Shown here: piece by piece, positions 15,143-24,601 of the stretch
Layout of the letters: each line of letters starts with the position of its first letter
Position numbering within the stretch: position 1 is the stretch's first letter
Origin: an uncultured Bacilli bacterium
Lineage (GTDB): Bacteria; Bacillota_I; Bacilli_A; RF39; UBA660
DNA: 43,041 nucleotides
Assembly: GCA_944329465.1 (NCBI GenBank)
Contig: CALVII010000004.1
Coordinates: forward strand, 1-43,041
Direction of reading: 5' to 3'
Notes under the pieces: generated by a model
The model's database searches: none
Seen by the model: only the letters and a program-made list of their open reading frames with translations
Told to the model about the DNA's origin: nothing
Program-made: the position numbers and the translations under genes

Positions 15143-17205
15143 TCATCATATAAAAGTACTCTTCCTTTACCATTTAAATTAATGTTTTTATGATGAAGTA
15201 TAGTAATATAATCGCCATAAATAATAGGAAAATAATCATTAAATTTGTTTTTTAAATATTTTCCTTTATTATTAAATTTTTTTAATATCATTAAATCAGG
15301 TTTACCATATACAATTTTTTCAATAGGATAGCTATATTTTTCTAATTCAAAATCGGTCACCTCAGGAGATATTGTAGATATTTTAACGCCTATATTATGT
15401 AAGAAGTTTACTGTTTCACTATTGGTAATATTAAGTGGGTAATCGGCAATTACATAATTGTTAGAGGTATATTTATAAATACCGCCTAATTCACTAATTA
15501 ATAAATTTTCACCTTGAAAATCAGGAAAGTTATGCATAATTCTTGGCAATTTATAAAAGACGTTTTTATTTTTATATTTTTTATATAATTCAAAGTCTTC
15601 GGTGTATATTCGACATTTACCTAAAACTAATTTTAACTGTTTTTCGTTTCTAACTAAGATGCTTAGAGCTTCTTTATTGTGTGTTTTTTTAGTTTTATTA
15701 TATTTAAAATTAACTTTATTTTTAACTTCACATCTTTTAGAAATTAGTTTTTTACATAAATTTCTTCTAATTTCATTTAAAGTGCTCATGGGAATAAAAA
15801 CATTATCTAAATCTATAGCAATATTTTTTAAATAAAATGGGGTAGAGCCTAATTTGTTTAATTTTGAAATTATTTCTTCTTTAGTTGTGACGTTATTTTT
15901 GGGTTTATCTAGAATAATAGATTTTTCAAAGATGGTATTGATTCCATCACTTATAGATATTTCCAAAGGTTTATTAACTAAAGCTTTAACTTTAAATGAT
16001 ATGGCTATTTTTTTATCTTTTACTTTAGATATCATGTCAGTTAATTTTTTAGATATGGTTTTATTTACATAATCATTATTTTTAAGATTTATTTTATTAT
16101 CTAAAACAGCTATTTCATTTTTGAATATATGATTTACAAGAAGACCTTTGTCATTATAAAGTTTATTAATGGTCATACCTTTAGAGCTTTCACAAAATCT
16201 TATACTATCTCCTTGATATAAATCATTATCTAATTTGATATATATTTTATACTGATTAACTTTAATAACTTTACCTAATTTTGAACCCAAATGGTTAGGG
16301 GTTTTGATGTTATAAATGTTATCTTCAAACAAATATCCTTTAGTAAATTCTCGGTTGAAAAGAGTTGCTAAGTTTTCTATTTCTTCTTTTTTTACTTGTG
16401 GCTTTTTATTTGAGTAATATTCGTCGATGAGTCTACGGTAAACTTTAGTTACATAACCAACATATTCAGGGCTTTTCATTCTACCTTCGATTTTTAAACT
16501 ATCAATATTACTATCTAGTATTTCTTTGATATTATAAATAGAACATAATTCTTTAGTGCTTAGTAAATATTTTCCATCAGTTTTTATTTCTCCTTTTTCA
16601 CCAATAAGTTTATATGGTAATCTACAAGATCCTACACATTTACCTTTATTACCGCTTCTTCCTCCATTTAAACTACTAAATAAGCATTGGCCACTATATG
16701 AAACACATAAAGCTCCATGAATAAATATTTCCTTTTCAATGGGACATTTTAGCTTTTTAATTTCATTTAAACTCATTTCTCTAGCTAAAACAGCTCTTTT
16801 GACTTTCATGTTTTTAAGTAAATATAAACTTTCGTCATTATGACAGTTGATTTGGGTTGAGGCATGGATTTCTAAATCAGGAATTAAATTTTTAACTAAG
16901 TTAATCATACCCAAATCTTGCATGATGACGGCATCTACACCTATTTCATATAAGTATTTCATGTAATTTAAAAATTCTTCTATTTCATTTTCAAAAACAA
17001 CCGTATTAGCTGTTACATATAATTTTGCACCATATAAATGGCAGTATTTAACCGCTTTTTTTAATTCTTCTTTTGAAAAATTATCAGCAAAAGCTCTAGC
17101 TCCAAAGTTTTTACCCCCAACGTAAATGGCATCTGCTCCATTATTTATGGCAAAAATTAAGGTTTTCATATTGCCAGCAGGGCTTAAAAGCTCGGTTTTA
17201 AACAT
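15121..17205 (-). CDS. U32 family peptidase / RlhA-like protein
   Basis: 694 aa. The N-terminal U32 domain begins MFKTELLSPAGNMKTLIFAI, with GADAIYVGG and IHASTQINCHN. A conserved cysteine cluster (HGALCVSYSGQCLFSS, then GNKGKCVGSCRLPY) could hold an iron-sulfur centre. A long C-terminal part with beta and mixed domains follows, as in the larger U32 proteins. Members of this family act in RNA hydroxylation (RlhA on 23S rRNA, TrhP on tRNA) rather than as proven proteases. Length and layout fit the RlhA/long U32 group, but which RNA is modified is uncertain. The start at 17205 follows GAAGGTGATAAA; a longer frame to 17262 would cross the divergent promoter. It is divergent from the pilin-like gene. 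Confidence 0.85.
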   Translation of the reverse strand: MFKTELLSPAGNMKTLIFAINNGADAIYVGGKNFGARAFADNFSKEELKKAVKYCHLYGAKLYVTANTVVFENEIEEFLNYMKYLYEIGVDAVIMQDLGMINLVKNLIPDLEIHASTQINCHNDESLYLLKNMKVKRAVLAREMSLNEIKKLKCPIEKEIFIHGALCVSYSGQCLFSSLNGGRSGNKGKCVGSCRLPYKLIGEKGEIKTDGKYLLSTKELCSIYNIKEILDSNIDSLKIEGRMKSPEYVGYVTKVYRRLIDEYYSNKKPQVKKEEIENLATLFNREFTKGYLFEDNIYNIKTPNHLGSKLGKVIKVNQYKIYIKLDNDLYQGDSIRFCESSKGMTINKLYNDKGLLVNHIFKNEIAVLDNKINLKNNDYVNKTISKKLTDMISKVKDKKIAISFKVKALVNKPLEISISDGINTIFEKSIILDKPKNNVTTKEEIISKLNKLGSTPFYLKNIAIDLDNVFIPMSTLNEIRRNLCKKLISKRCEVKNKVNFKYNKTKKTHNKEALSILVRNEKQLKLVLGKCRIYTEDFELYKKYKNKNVFYKLPRIMHNFPDFQGENLLISELGGIYKYTSNNYVIADYPLNITNSETVNFLHNIGVKISTISPEVTDFELEKYSYPIEKIVYGKPDLMILKKFNNKGKYLKNKFNDYFPIIYGDYITILHHKNINLNGKGRVLLYDEKEININ

Positions 17206-17248
17206 TTTATCACCTTCAAAAATTCCACAAGTATTATACCATGGTGAG

Positions 17249-17277
17249 TTGACTTTGAACACCTTTTACATTATAAT
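17249..17277 (+). promoter_or_regulatory. Promoter of the pilin-like gene
   Basis: TTGACT (17249-17254), 17 nt, TATAAT (17272-17277). A minus-strand TATAAT at 17233-17238, serving the divergent U32 gene, lies just upstream, so the two promoters are nearly back to back. Confidence 0.85.
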
Positions 17278-17300
17278 TTAAATAAAGTAGGTGAAACAAA

Positions 17301-18338
17301 GTGGAAGAGAAGATAAAGGGTTTTACACTAGTAGAATTAATTGCAGTAGTGGCAATATTAGGTCTAATTGCTTTAGTTGTCTATCCAGCTATTGCTTCAG
17401 TTATTAGAAATTCGAGGGAAAGTGCTTATAACGATCAAGTGAAGGTTATTGAGAAGGCGGCTACTGAATGGAGTATTGATAATGCGAATAGTTTAAAGGA
17501 TGATGGAACGGTGAATAACGTGAGTGTCGATACTTTAGTAAGTGAAGGATATATTTCAAATGACGAGGTAAAAGATCCTCGTGATAGTAGTAAAAACTTA
17601 ACTGGACATGTTGAAATAGTATATGATAGTTCCATTAAACAATTTACATACACCTATGTTGATAATCAAGCTAAAAGTAATGAAGTTTCTATGAGTTTAG
17701 CTAGTACTATTACTAATAGCTCTAAAAAAAAAGATGTTTTATTAGCTAATAATGGTATATATAAAGGAGATAATCCTGATAATTATATCAAAATAGGTGG
17801 TAAATTATGGCGAATAATTAATAATAGTGATGATGGTAGTATTAGGGCTATAAGTGAGGAGTCTTCTGCTAAAATTTCTTGGGATATAGAAGGGGAAACT
17901 GATTTTGATAATTCAACTATCAAAACATATTTAAATAATACTTTTTATACGAGTTTAAACGATGTTTCTAATTTTAAGCAAGCGGATTTTTGTGTTGATT
18001 ATGATAATAATAAATGTTTGAAAAAGGAAAATGTGACAGTTGGTCTTTTGACAACGATGGATTATTTAAACGCTTCTAATAATTTAAAATGCGTGACAGG
18101 AATGGAAGCAGATTGTACAAAAGGTAATTATTTGGCAGATTTTTCAGAAAGTAATGGTCCGGAATATACATTAAGTAAAAATGGTGATAAAATATATGTT
18201 ATTGAAAATGGGATATTAAGTGTTAAAGAATCAGATGAAACACTTAATGTAAGACCTGTTTTAACTATAAATGAGAATGCGAAAATAGTGGGTGGAAATG
18301 GTTCTAAGGATAATCCTTATTTGCTTAGTGAGGTTTGA
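17301..18338 (+). CDS. Type IV pilin-like prepilin with C-terminal surface domain
   Basis: 345 aa, GTG start behind AGTAGGTGAAACAAA. The prepilin signature KGFTLVELIAVVAILGLIA is complete: cleavage after Gly, methylated Phe, Glu at +5, and a hydrophobic helix of about 20 residues. After a pseudopilin-like region (to about 135), a second domain starts near GIYKGDNPDNYIKIGGKLWR and contains WRIINNSDDGSIRAIS and STIKTYLNNTFYTSL, a pattern seen in Firmicutes surface proteins of the DUF6273 type; that label is tentative. Five cysteines in the C-terminal part (DFCVDYDNNKC, LKCV, ADC) could pair. No pilus assembly ATPase or prepilin peptidase is in the window, so the machinery must lie elsewhere. 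It may be a minor or adhesive pilin. Confidence 0.82.
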   Translation: MEEKIKGFTLVELIAVVAILGLIALVVYPAIASVIRNSRESAYNDQVKVIEKAATEWSIDNANSLKDDGTVNNVSVDTLVSEGYISNDEVKDPRDSSKNLTGHVEIVYDSSIKQFTYTYVDNQAKSNEVSMSLASTITNSSKKKDVLLANNGIYKGDNPDNYIKIGGKLWRIINNSDDGSIRAISEESSAKISWDIEGETDFDNSTIKTYLNNTFYTSLNDVSNFKQADFCVDYDNNKCLKKENVTVGLLTTMDYLNASNNLKCVTGMEADCTKGNYLADFSESNGPEYTLSKNGDKIYVIENGILSVKESDETLNVRPVLTINENAKIVGGNGSKDNPYLLSEV

Positions 18339-18363
18339 AAATAAATATAAAATATAGTATAAT
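18335..18363 (+). promoter_or_regulatory. Promoter overlapping the pilin stop codon
   Basis: TTGAAA (18335-18340), 17 nt, TATAAT (18358-18363). The -35 box contains the TGA stop of the preceding gene. Confidence 0.8.
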
Positions 18364-18378
18364 GTTTGAGGTGATATA

Positions 18379-18846
18379 ATGAAAAATTTTGTAAAGACAC
18401 ATAAAAAACAATGTTTAATTGGAGGTATTGTATTTTTAGTTTTATTTTTAATTATAGTTGTTTGGTTATTTGTTGTGCCACTATTTAAAAACAATAAATA
18501 TGGTGACCGTTTAGAGGGAATTGAAGACCATAAAATTAGCGATAGTGTGGTTGAAGATATTGAAAGTGATTTAAAAGAAAACCAAATGGTATCAGATGTT
18601 ACTTTTCATAATGAGGGACGTATTTTAAATTTTATAATTACAGTTAGTGGAGATATGAAAAAAGATGATGCGAAAGCTTTAGGCGAGGTTGTTTTGGAAA
18701 AAATCAAGGATAAAGATAAAGAATATTATGATATTCAAGTTTTAATCGACAGCGAAGAAGAAAGTGATGTTTATCCTATTATAGGGTATAAACACAAAAC
18801 AGAAGATGCTTTTGATTATGGAAGTGAGGTTGAAAGCGGTGAATAA
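18379..18846 (+). CDS. Single-pass membrane protein of unknown function
   Basis: 155 aa. A Lys-rich start (MKNFVKTHKKQ) and one long helix (about 13-36, IGGIVFLVLFLIIVVWLFVV) are followed by an acidic extracytoplasmic domain of about 115 residues with alternating helix and strand (VVEDIESDLKENQMVSDVTF, ILNFIITVSGDMKKDDAKAL). Family not recognised. Its stop overlaps the GTG start of the sensor gene by 8 nt, indicating translational coupling, so the two probably act together. It has its own consensus promoter and a GAGGTGAT ribosome site. Confidence 0.8.
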   Translation: MKNFVKTHKKQCLIGGIVFLVLFLIIVVWLFVVPLFKNNKYGDRLEGIEDHKISDSVVEDIESDLKENQMVSDVTFHNEGRILNFIITVSGDMKKDDAKALGEVVLEKIKDKDKEYYDIQVLIDSEEESDVYPIIGYKHKTEDAFDYGSEVESGE

Positions 18847-20860
18847 AAAAATCGGAATAATTGCCATTATAGTAATATTAATTTTAGGATCTATCGGCGT
18901 AGTCCGTTTTTTTACTAAGGAAGATCAAAAAACAACTTTAACGGTTATAGAAAAAAAATGGATTGAAGATAATAGAAATAATGTTATTGATTTTGCAGCT
19001 TTAAATGATATTCCTTTAGTTAGTGATAATGGAGCTGGTTTATTATTTGATTTTTTAGATGCTTTAGAATCTGATACGGGTTTAGAGTTTAATAAATTAT
19101 CTTATGAAAGTAATGATGAAAATCCGGCTGAATATTTAATGCAGACAAAGGAAAAGGTAGATAAAAATGACCTTGTTTTATATCGTGATAACTATGTTTT
19201 AATCACCAAAGAAAGAAAGTATTATACTGATGTAACAGAAATAAAGGATTTAAATGTAGGTGTTTTAAATAATGATTTGAAAGATATTCAAAATTATTTA
19301 ATTGGTTCTCAAAATCTAGTTTATAAAACTTATAATTCTAATGAAGAGGTATTGAATGCAATAAAGACCGGTCAAGTAAATGCAGTGGTTTTACCTAAAT
19401 TAGATTATTTGAAAGATATATTAGAAAATGATATGTATATTGCTTATAACATTACTGAAGATAAAATAAATTATGTGATTACTTTGGGAAATAATGATAA
19501 GTTAAATAAAATACTTACTAAATATTTTAATAAGTGGGAAAAAGATGAGTTTGAAACATCATTTAATAAATATTTAGCTAATGCATATTTTACTTTTGAA
19601 GATGTTTCGGAGAAAGTTCAAACGGAATTTAGAAGTAGAAGATATACTTATGGTTTTGTTTTAAATGCACCTTATGATGTTACAGTAAATGGTAGTTTAA
19701 AAGGATTTAACCGAAGTTTAGTTAATAATTTTGCGAAAACAGCTGGTATTGAAATAGATTATAAGCAATATTCTTCTGTTCAAAACATGCTTAATGATTT
19801 TGAAAGGGATAAAATAGATTTAATTTTTAATAATTTTAGTTATAGTTCAAAAAACATTTATAAAACGATACCTGTTTACGATAGTAAGATATCTATAATT
19901 ACTGATAAAGATACTGATTTGGTTGTGAATAATGGTACATCTTTAAAAGGAAACACAATTTTAACTATAAAAAGCAGTAAAATAGCTAGATATTTAAAAA
20001 ATCAAAATGTTAAAATAAAAGAATATGATAATATTAAAGATTTAATAAGTAATATTAAAGCAACGGATATAGCAGCAATTGATGAGTATACTTATGATTA
20101 TTATGTTAGATCTGATTTAAAGGATTATAAAAAACTTCATACATTGGATATTGAAAATAATTATGGTTTTATTTCTAGAAATAAAAATAAAAATTTAAAT
20201 GAGTTTTTTGACTTTTATTTATCATTTATAAATGTTAAAGAAAAAATAAATGAGAGTTATAAAGAATTACTTTTGACAAATACTAATAGTAAGAATTTAC
20301 AATTAATACTTAGCTGTTTAGTTATCGTTTTATTAGCTATTGCTTTAATTATTACAAAGATATTTTTTGGTAAGAAAAAAGATATTAATAGTAAACTTTC
20401 TAAAACAGATAAACTTCGTTATGTCGATAATCTTACATCTTTGAAAAACCGCAATTATTTAAACGATAATATGGCGGCTTGGGATAGTAGTGAAGCTTAT
20501 CCACAATCAGTTATTATTGTCGATTTAAATAATATTGCATATATCAACGATAACTTTGGTCATGCGGAAGGTGATAAAGTTATTGTTGAAGCGGCAAGTA
20601 TTTTAATAAATCACCAGTTAAAAGATAGTGAAATTTTAAGAACAAATGGAAATGAGTTTTTAATATTTATAATTGGGCATGACGAAAAATCTGTTGTAAC
20701 ATATATAAGAAAGTTAAATAAAGAATTTAAAGAACTTTCTCATGGTTTTGGAGCTGCAATTGGATATAGTATGATAAACGACGAGATTAAAACGATTGAC
20801 GATGCGATCAATGAAGCTACACTTGATATGCGAAATAATAAAGAAGAAGTAGGAAATTAA
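18839..20860 (+). CDS. Membrane sensor with two solute-binding-like domains and degenerate GGDEF domain
   Basis: 673 aa from a GTG inside the 3' end of the preceding gene. An N-terminal helix (about 4-22) is followed by two tandem extracytoplasmic domains (about 30-265 and 270-480) that look like amino-acid-type solute-binding (SBP_bac_3) folds, for example GFVLNAPYDVTVNGSLKGFN and FERDKIDLIFNNFSYS. A second helix (about 487-510) leads to a GGDEF-type domain (about 535-673): LTSLKNRNYLNDN, IIVDLNNIAYINDNFGHAEGD, and then the signature site RTNGNEFLIFI. The canonical GGDEF is NGNEF here (603-607), with the third-position acidic residue replaced by Asn, so diguanylate cyclase activity is doubtful. 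It may be a ligand-sensing signalling or nucleotide-binding receptor. Confidence 0.82.
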   Translation: MNKKIGIIAIIVILILGSIGVVRFFTKEDQKTTLTVIEKKWIEDNRNNVIDFAALNDIPLVSDNGAGLLFDFLDALESDTGLEFNKLSYESNDENPAEYLMQTKEKVDKNDLVLYRDNYVLITKERKYYTDVTEIKDLNVGVLNNDLKDIQNYLIGSQNLVYKTYNSNEEVLNAIKTGQVNAVVLPKLDYLKDILENDMYIAYNITEDKINYVITLGNNDKLNKILTKYFNKWEKDEFETSFNKYLANAYFTFEDVSEKVQTEFRSRRYTYGFVLNAPYDVTVNGSLKGFNRSLVNNFAKTAGIEIDYKQYSSVQNMLNDFERDKIDLIFNNFSYSSKNIYKTIPVYDSKISIITDKDTDLVVNNGTSLKGNTILTIKSSKIARYLKNQNVKIKEYDNIKDLISNIKATDIAAIDEYTYDYYVRSDLKDYKKLHTLDIENNYGFISRNKNKNLNEFFDFYLSFINVKEKINESYKELLLTNTNSKNLQLILSCLVIVLLAIALIITKIFFGKKKDINSKLSKTDKLRYVDNLTSLKNRNYLNDNMAAWDSSEAYPQSVIIVDLNNIAYINDNFGHAEGDKVIVEAASILINHQLKDSEILRTNGNEFLIFIIGHDEKSVVTYIRKLNKEFKELSHGFGAAIGYSMINDEIKTIDDAINEATLDMRNNKEEVGN

Positions 20861-20876
20861 GAAGGGAAGAGGCAAG

Positions 20877-21719
20877 ATGATTAAATCGTATTTAAAAAGA
20901 ATAATTAATCTAGTAACTAAGCCGGAGATGAAAATATTGCCGGGTCAGCTTGCCTTTTTCTTGGTTTTATCTATTTTTCCACTTTTAACATTGTTTGGTT
21001 ATATTGGTTCTAAGATGCTATTTTTTGTGGAACCATTAGTGGATGTTTTAAATAAGTTTGTTCCAGAAAATATCATGCAGATAATTTTGCCTTTTGTGGA
21101 AAATAGCCATATAACAGGTAATGTTCTTTTCTTTATGATAGTGGGATTTATTTTAGTATCGAATGGAACTTATTCCATAATTGTTACTTCTAATGAACTT
21201 TATAGTATAAAAAATGACGATTATGTTAAAGATAGAGTAAAGGCCTTTTTTATGATTATTCTTTTGATGTTTTTGTTTATATTCATATTTATTGTTTTAG
21301 CTTATGGTAATCTTATTTTAGAAAAAATAATGGAAATAAAAGCTCTTTCTTCGATTAAATCACATGTCTATTTGATTTTTGTTTTATTAAAATGGCCGGT
21401 TGCTTTTGTTTTGATTTTTTGGATATTAAAAATAATTTATACTATTTCTCCAGATGAGAAGATAGCTAGTAAATTTATGAATAAGGGAGCTTTGTTTACA
21501 ACGGTGTGTTGGATAATAACTACCGCTGTTTATTCCTATTATGTTTCTAATATAGCTAATTATAGTTTATTTTATGGTAGTATATCGGGAATTATCGTGA
21601 TGATGATTTGGATATATATTTTAACTTATATATTTGTCATGGGAATTGCTATTAATGCGGACGAATATGTTAGGTTTAAAAATATGCATAAAAAATTAAA
21701 AAAAGACAAAAATAATTAA
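20877..21719 (+). CDS. YihY/BrkB family membrane protein
   Basis: 280 aa with six predicted membrane helices and the family pattern: an N-terminal amphipathic segment, then LPGQLAFFLVLSIFPLLTLF (typically AaalAyy..lslfPll), a central SNGTYSIIVTSNELYSIKN and a C-terminal GSISGIIVMMIWIYILTYIF. This family is widespread and its transport role is unproven; older names (BrkB, RNase BN) are not supported functions. It starts 16 nt after the sensor gene behind GAAGGGAAGAGG and probably shares its transcript. Confidence 0.9.
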   Translation: MIKSYLKRIINLVTKPEMKILPGQLAFFLVLSIFPLLTLFGYIGSKMLFFVEPLVDVLNKFVPENIMQIILPFVENSHITGNVLFFMIVGFILVSNGTYSIIVTSNELYSIKNDDYVKDRVKAFFMIILLMFLFIFIFIVLAYGNLILEKIMEIKALSSIKSHVYLIFVLLKWPVAFVLIFWILKIIYTISPDEKIASKFMNKGALFTTVCWIITTAVYSYYVSNIANYSLFYGSISGIIVMMIWIYILTYIFVMGIAINADEYVRFKNMHKKLKKDKNN

Positions 21720-21720
21720 T

Positions 21721-21845
21721 GGGTATATATATATTACCGATATATACTTACTCGCAGACTACTAGTACTGAAAAGATTTAAGTGTAAATCAAAATTAAGT
21801 ATTAAAGGTAATAGTCTCCCTAGTGGCTTTATAAGCCACTTTTTA
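21721..21845 (+). other. Possible structured 3' UTR or small RNA ending in a terminator
   Basis: The 125 nt after yihY contain no ORF. TATTACC (21732-21738) can pair with GGTAATA (21807-21813), enclosing a CTCGCAGACTACTAGTACTG segment whose GACTA could alternatively pair with TAGTC (21812-21816), so two folds compete. The region ends in AGTGGCTT-TAT-AAGCCACT (21822-21840) plus TTTT, an intrinsic terminator. The LTA-synthase promoter (TGCTATAAT, 21878-21886) is downstream, so this is not that gene's leader. It matches no RNA family I know. Confidence 0.4.
21822..21844 (+). terminator. Intrinsic terminator upstream of the LTA-synthase-like gene
   Basis: AGTGGCTT (21822-21829) pairs with AAGCCACT (21833-21840) across loop TAT, followed by TTTT. 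Confidence 0.85.
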
Positions 21846-21908
21846 AATGCGAAAGACTTTTTTTTATATTTAAAACGTGCTATAATGTTATAGTAATTGA
21901 GGTGGAAT

Positions 21909-23957
21909 ATGAAAAAGTTTGGTCATAAATTCGTTGGCGTTTTAAAAAAGTCAAAAGATAATACAATATATTTTTTTAAAAATAATATTTTATTTACGAC
22001 ATTTATCATAACATCTTTAATTAATGGTTGTTTGATTCGTTTTTTAACAGTAAAAAATTATACAGCTATATCACCGGTATTAGCTGATTTAGCTTTTGTT
22101 TTATTAATAGGTTCATTTGGCTATTTCTTTAAGCCTAAAAATAGATTTAAGTACTATATAACTTGGTCATTTATTTTGACTTTAGTTTGTATTATTAATT
22201 CAGTTTATTATACAAATTATGTTTCATTTACGTCTTTTTCATTACTAGCTACATCCCTTCAATTAGGTGGGGTGACAGGTGCACTTAAAACGATAATGGA
22301 ACTAAAGGATTTTTGTTATATATGGGCTTTTATTACTCTAATATTTGTTCACCGAAAACTTTTAAAACAGGGGTATTATGCGAATTTAAAAATGAAGGAA
22401 AAACCAAAAGTTGCAGTTTTAAAAGTTTTAGTGGCGGCAGCTATAGTGTTAGGTTTCTTTGTATCGACTTTAACTGGAACAGATATAAGTAGGTTATATA
22501 AGCAGTGGAATAGGGAATATGTAGTTATGAAATTTGGTATATATGTTTACCAAGGAAATGATTTAATAGCTAGTTTAAAGCCGCAAATTAGTCCATTATT
22601 TGGATATGATAATGCAGCTAAGGAATTTCGTGAATATTATAAAGAGAATACTAGAGAAGATAAAACAAACGAATACAGTGATATTTTTAAAGGAAAAAAT
22701 GTTATTGTAATTCATGCGGAAAGTATTCAAAATTATTTATTACATACAGAGATTAATGGTAAGACAATTGCCCCTAATTTAAAGAAATTAGCTGATGAGG
22801 GAATGTATTTTTCTAATTTTTATTCACAGGAAAGTGTTGGAACAAGTAGTGATACAGAGTTTACTTATAGTACATCCCTTTTACCAGCGAGTAGCGGAAC
22901 TGTTTTTGTAAGTTATTGGGATAGGGAATATCCTTCTATTCAAAAGTTTTTAAAAAATGAAGATTATTATGTCTTTAGTATGCATGCGAATAAAGGAAAT
23001 ATGTGGAATAGAGAAGTTATGCATAAGCAATTAGGGTATGATCGTTTCTATTATTATGATAAGGATTATAAAATAGATGAGGTTATTGGATTGGGTTTGT
23101 CTGATAAATCATTCTTTAGACAGTCAGTTCAAAAAATTAAAAAAATTTCTGAAAAGCACGATAAATATTATGGAACACTTATTATGCTTACCAACCATAC
23201 TCCGTTTGAAGGGGTTGAAGATACAACGGATTTAGATTTGACATTTCACCATACAAAAACTGATGAAGTTACTGGTGAAAAAGTAGAGGTTGTTAATGAT
23301 TATTTAAGTGATACTACTTTAGGAAAATATTTTACAACGGCTCATTATGCGGATGAAGCTATTGGCGAGTTTGTAAATGAACTTGATAAAGAAGGATTAC
23401 TTGAAGATACTGTTTTAGTAATTTATGGTGACCATGATGCGAAAGTAAAAAGAGGAGAGTATGATTATTATTATAATTACGATCCTGAGACTGATTCTAA
23501 AAGATCTAAAAATGATCCACAGTATGATGAGTTTACTAAATATGATTATGAATTGAATCGTAAAGTTCCTTTTATCATATGGACTAAGGATGAAAAGTTA
23601 AGAAAAAAAATAAATAAAGAAGTTAAAACGGTTACTGGAATGTATGATGTTCTTCCTACCTTGGGTAATATGCTTGGTATTTATGATAAATATGCTTTAG
23701 GACACGATGTTTTTAGTACTAATGATCATTATGTTGTTTTTCCAAATGGTAATTGGATTACGGATACAATGTATTATGATAGTCAAAATGGACAGGCTAT
23801 AGTCTTTGACGAGAAATCGGTAATTGATAAAGATTATATTGCAAAATATAGTGAAATTGCTGAGAAAGAAATAGCTGTTTCTAATGATATTATCGTTCAT
23901 GATTTAATTAAGAAAACTGCAGAAACTGATAAAGTAATAAAAGGAGGGCAAAAATGA
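21909..23957 (+). CDS. LTA synthase family (LtaS-like) sulfatase-fold membrane enzyme
   Basis: 682 aa. Five N-terminal membrane helices (to about residue 200) are followed by an extracellular sulfatase-fold domain that in LtaS adds glycerol-phosphate from phosphatidylglycerol to lipoteichoic acid. Metal and catalytic residues fit: Glu271 in IVIHAESIQNYLL, the probable Thr nucleophile 312 in VGTSSDTEF, MHANKGNMWNR, and Asp508-His509 in IYGDHDAK. The start at 21909 follows GAGGTGG; an upstream TTG is rejected. An extended -10 promoter (TGCTATAAT, 21878-21886) serves it. The gene overlaps the next by ATGA, so a coupled anchored partner is made. Whether it makes glycerol-phosphate LTA or a relative of it is not decidable here. 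Confidence 0.92.
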   Translation: MKKFGHKFVGVLKKSKDNTIYFFKNNILFTTFIITSLINGCLIRFLTVKNYTAISPVLADLAFVLLIGSFGYFFKPKNRFKYYITWSFILTLVCIINSVYYTNYVSFTSFSLLATSLQLGGVTGALKTIMELKDFCYIWAFITLIFVHRKLLKQGYYANLKMKEKPKVAVLKVLVAAAIVLGFFVSTLTGTDISRLYKQWNREYVVMKFGIYVYQGNDLIASLKPQISPLFGYDNAAKEFREYYKENTREDKTNEYSDIFKGKNVIVIHAESIQNYLLHTEINGKTIAPNLKKLADEGMYFSNFYSQESVGTSSDTEFTYSTSLLPASSGTVFVSYWDREYPSIQKFLKNEDYYVFSMHANKGNMWNREVMHKQLGYDRFYYYDKDYKIDEVIGLGLSDKSFFRQSVQKIKKISEKHDKYYGTLIMLTNHTPFEGVEDTTDLDLTFHHTKTDEVTGEKVEVVNDYLSDTTLGKYFTTAHYADEAIGEFVNELDKEGLLEDTVLVIYGDHDAKVKRGEYDYYYNYDPETDSKRSKNDPQYDEFTKYDYELNRKVPFIIWTKDEKLRKKINKEVKTVTGMYDVLPTLGNMLGIYDKYALGHDVFSTNDHYVVFPNGNWITDTMYYDSQNGQAIVFDEKSVIDKDYIAKYSEIAEKEIAVSNDIIVHDLIKKTAETDKVIKGGQK

Positions 23958-24601
23958 AAACTAAAAAGCGTAAAATAAACGTAAAAAGAGTTGCGATTTT
24001 AATTATCTTACTTTTGATTATAATTATAGGCGGGGTTTTAGCTGTGGGAAAACTTACTAAAAAAGAAGGTAAAACTAAAGAAGTTAAGGAAGTTGCTTCT
24101 ATAGATGCTTATGGCTATACTTTAAGAGATAATGCAACGTCATATTATAAAAAGTTATTTAAAGAGTTAGAAAAATTATTAAATAAAGATGAAGTAGATG
24201 AGGATAAGTACTCTGAATTGGTGGCTCAAATGTTTTTGGCTGATTTCTTTAATTTAGATAATAAAATAAGTAAAAATGATGTCGGTGGTAAAAGCTTTGT
24301 TTATGACAGTTATCAGGATGATTTTGAAAAATATGCAATGGATTCTATGTATAAGTCAGTTGAGAGTGATGTCTATGGTGAAAGAGAGCAGGATCTGCCA
24401 GTAGTTAGTAAGGTAGATGTAGAAAAAGCTAAAAATGAAACTTATACTTATGGTGATAAATCTGATGATAATGCTTATGTTTATAATTTTAAAATTGAAT
24501 ATAAAGAAAATTTGGGTTATCAAACTGAAGGTAGTTTAATTTTGATTCATAACGGTAAGAAAATAGAAGTTGCAGCAATGAGCGAAAAAAGTTCTAGTTA
24601 A
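23954..24601 (+). CDS. Membrane-anchored protein coupled to the LTA synthase gene
   Basis: 215 aa, not recognised. A basic start (MKTKKRKINVKR) and one helix (about 13-32, VAILIILLLIIIIGGVLAV) are followed by a polar extracytoplasmic domain of about 180 residues containing DEDKYSELVAQMFLADFFNL and VYDSYQDDFEKYAMDSMYKS. The start codon overlaps the LTA-synthase stop (ATGA) behind a GGAGGGC site, so translation is coupled and joint action at the outer membrane face is likely (inference). A strong terminator ends the pair. Confidence 0.8.
   Translation: MKTKKRKINVKRVAILIILLLIIIIGGVLAVGKLTKKEGKTKEVKEVASIDAYGYTLRDNATSYYKKLFKELEKLLNKDEVDEDKYSELVAQMFLADFFNLDNKISKNDVGGKSFVYDSYQDDFEKYAMDSMYKSVESDVYGEREQDLPVVSKVDVEKAKNETYTYGDKSDDNAYVYNFKIEYKENLGYQTEGSLILIHNGKKIEVAAMSEKSSS

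Noticed and set aside
15602-16072. Plus-strand open frames inside the U32 gene
   Set aside because: Hydrophobic shadows of an AT-rich minus-strand gene, without start signals.
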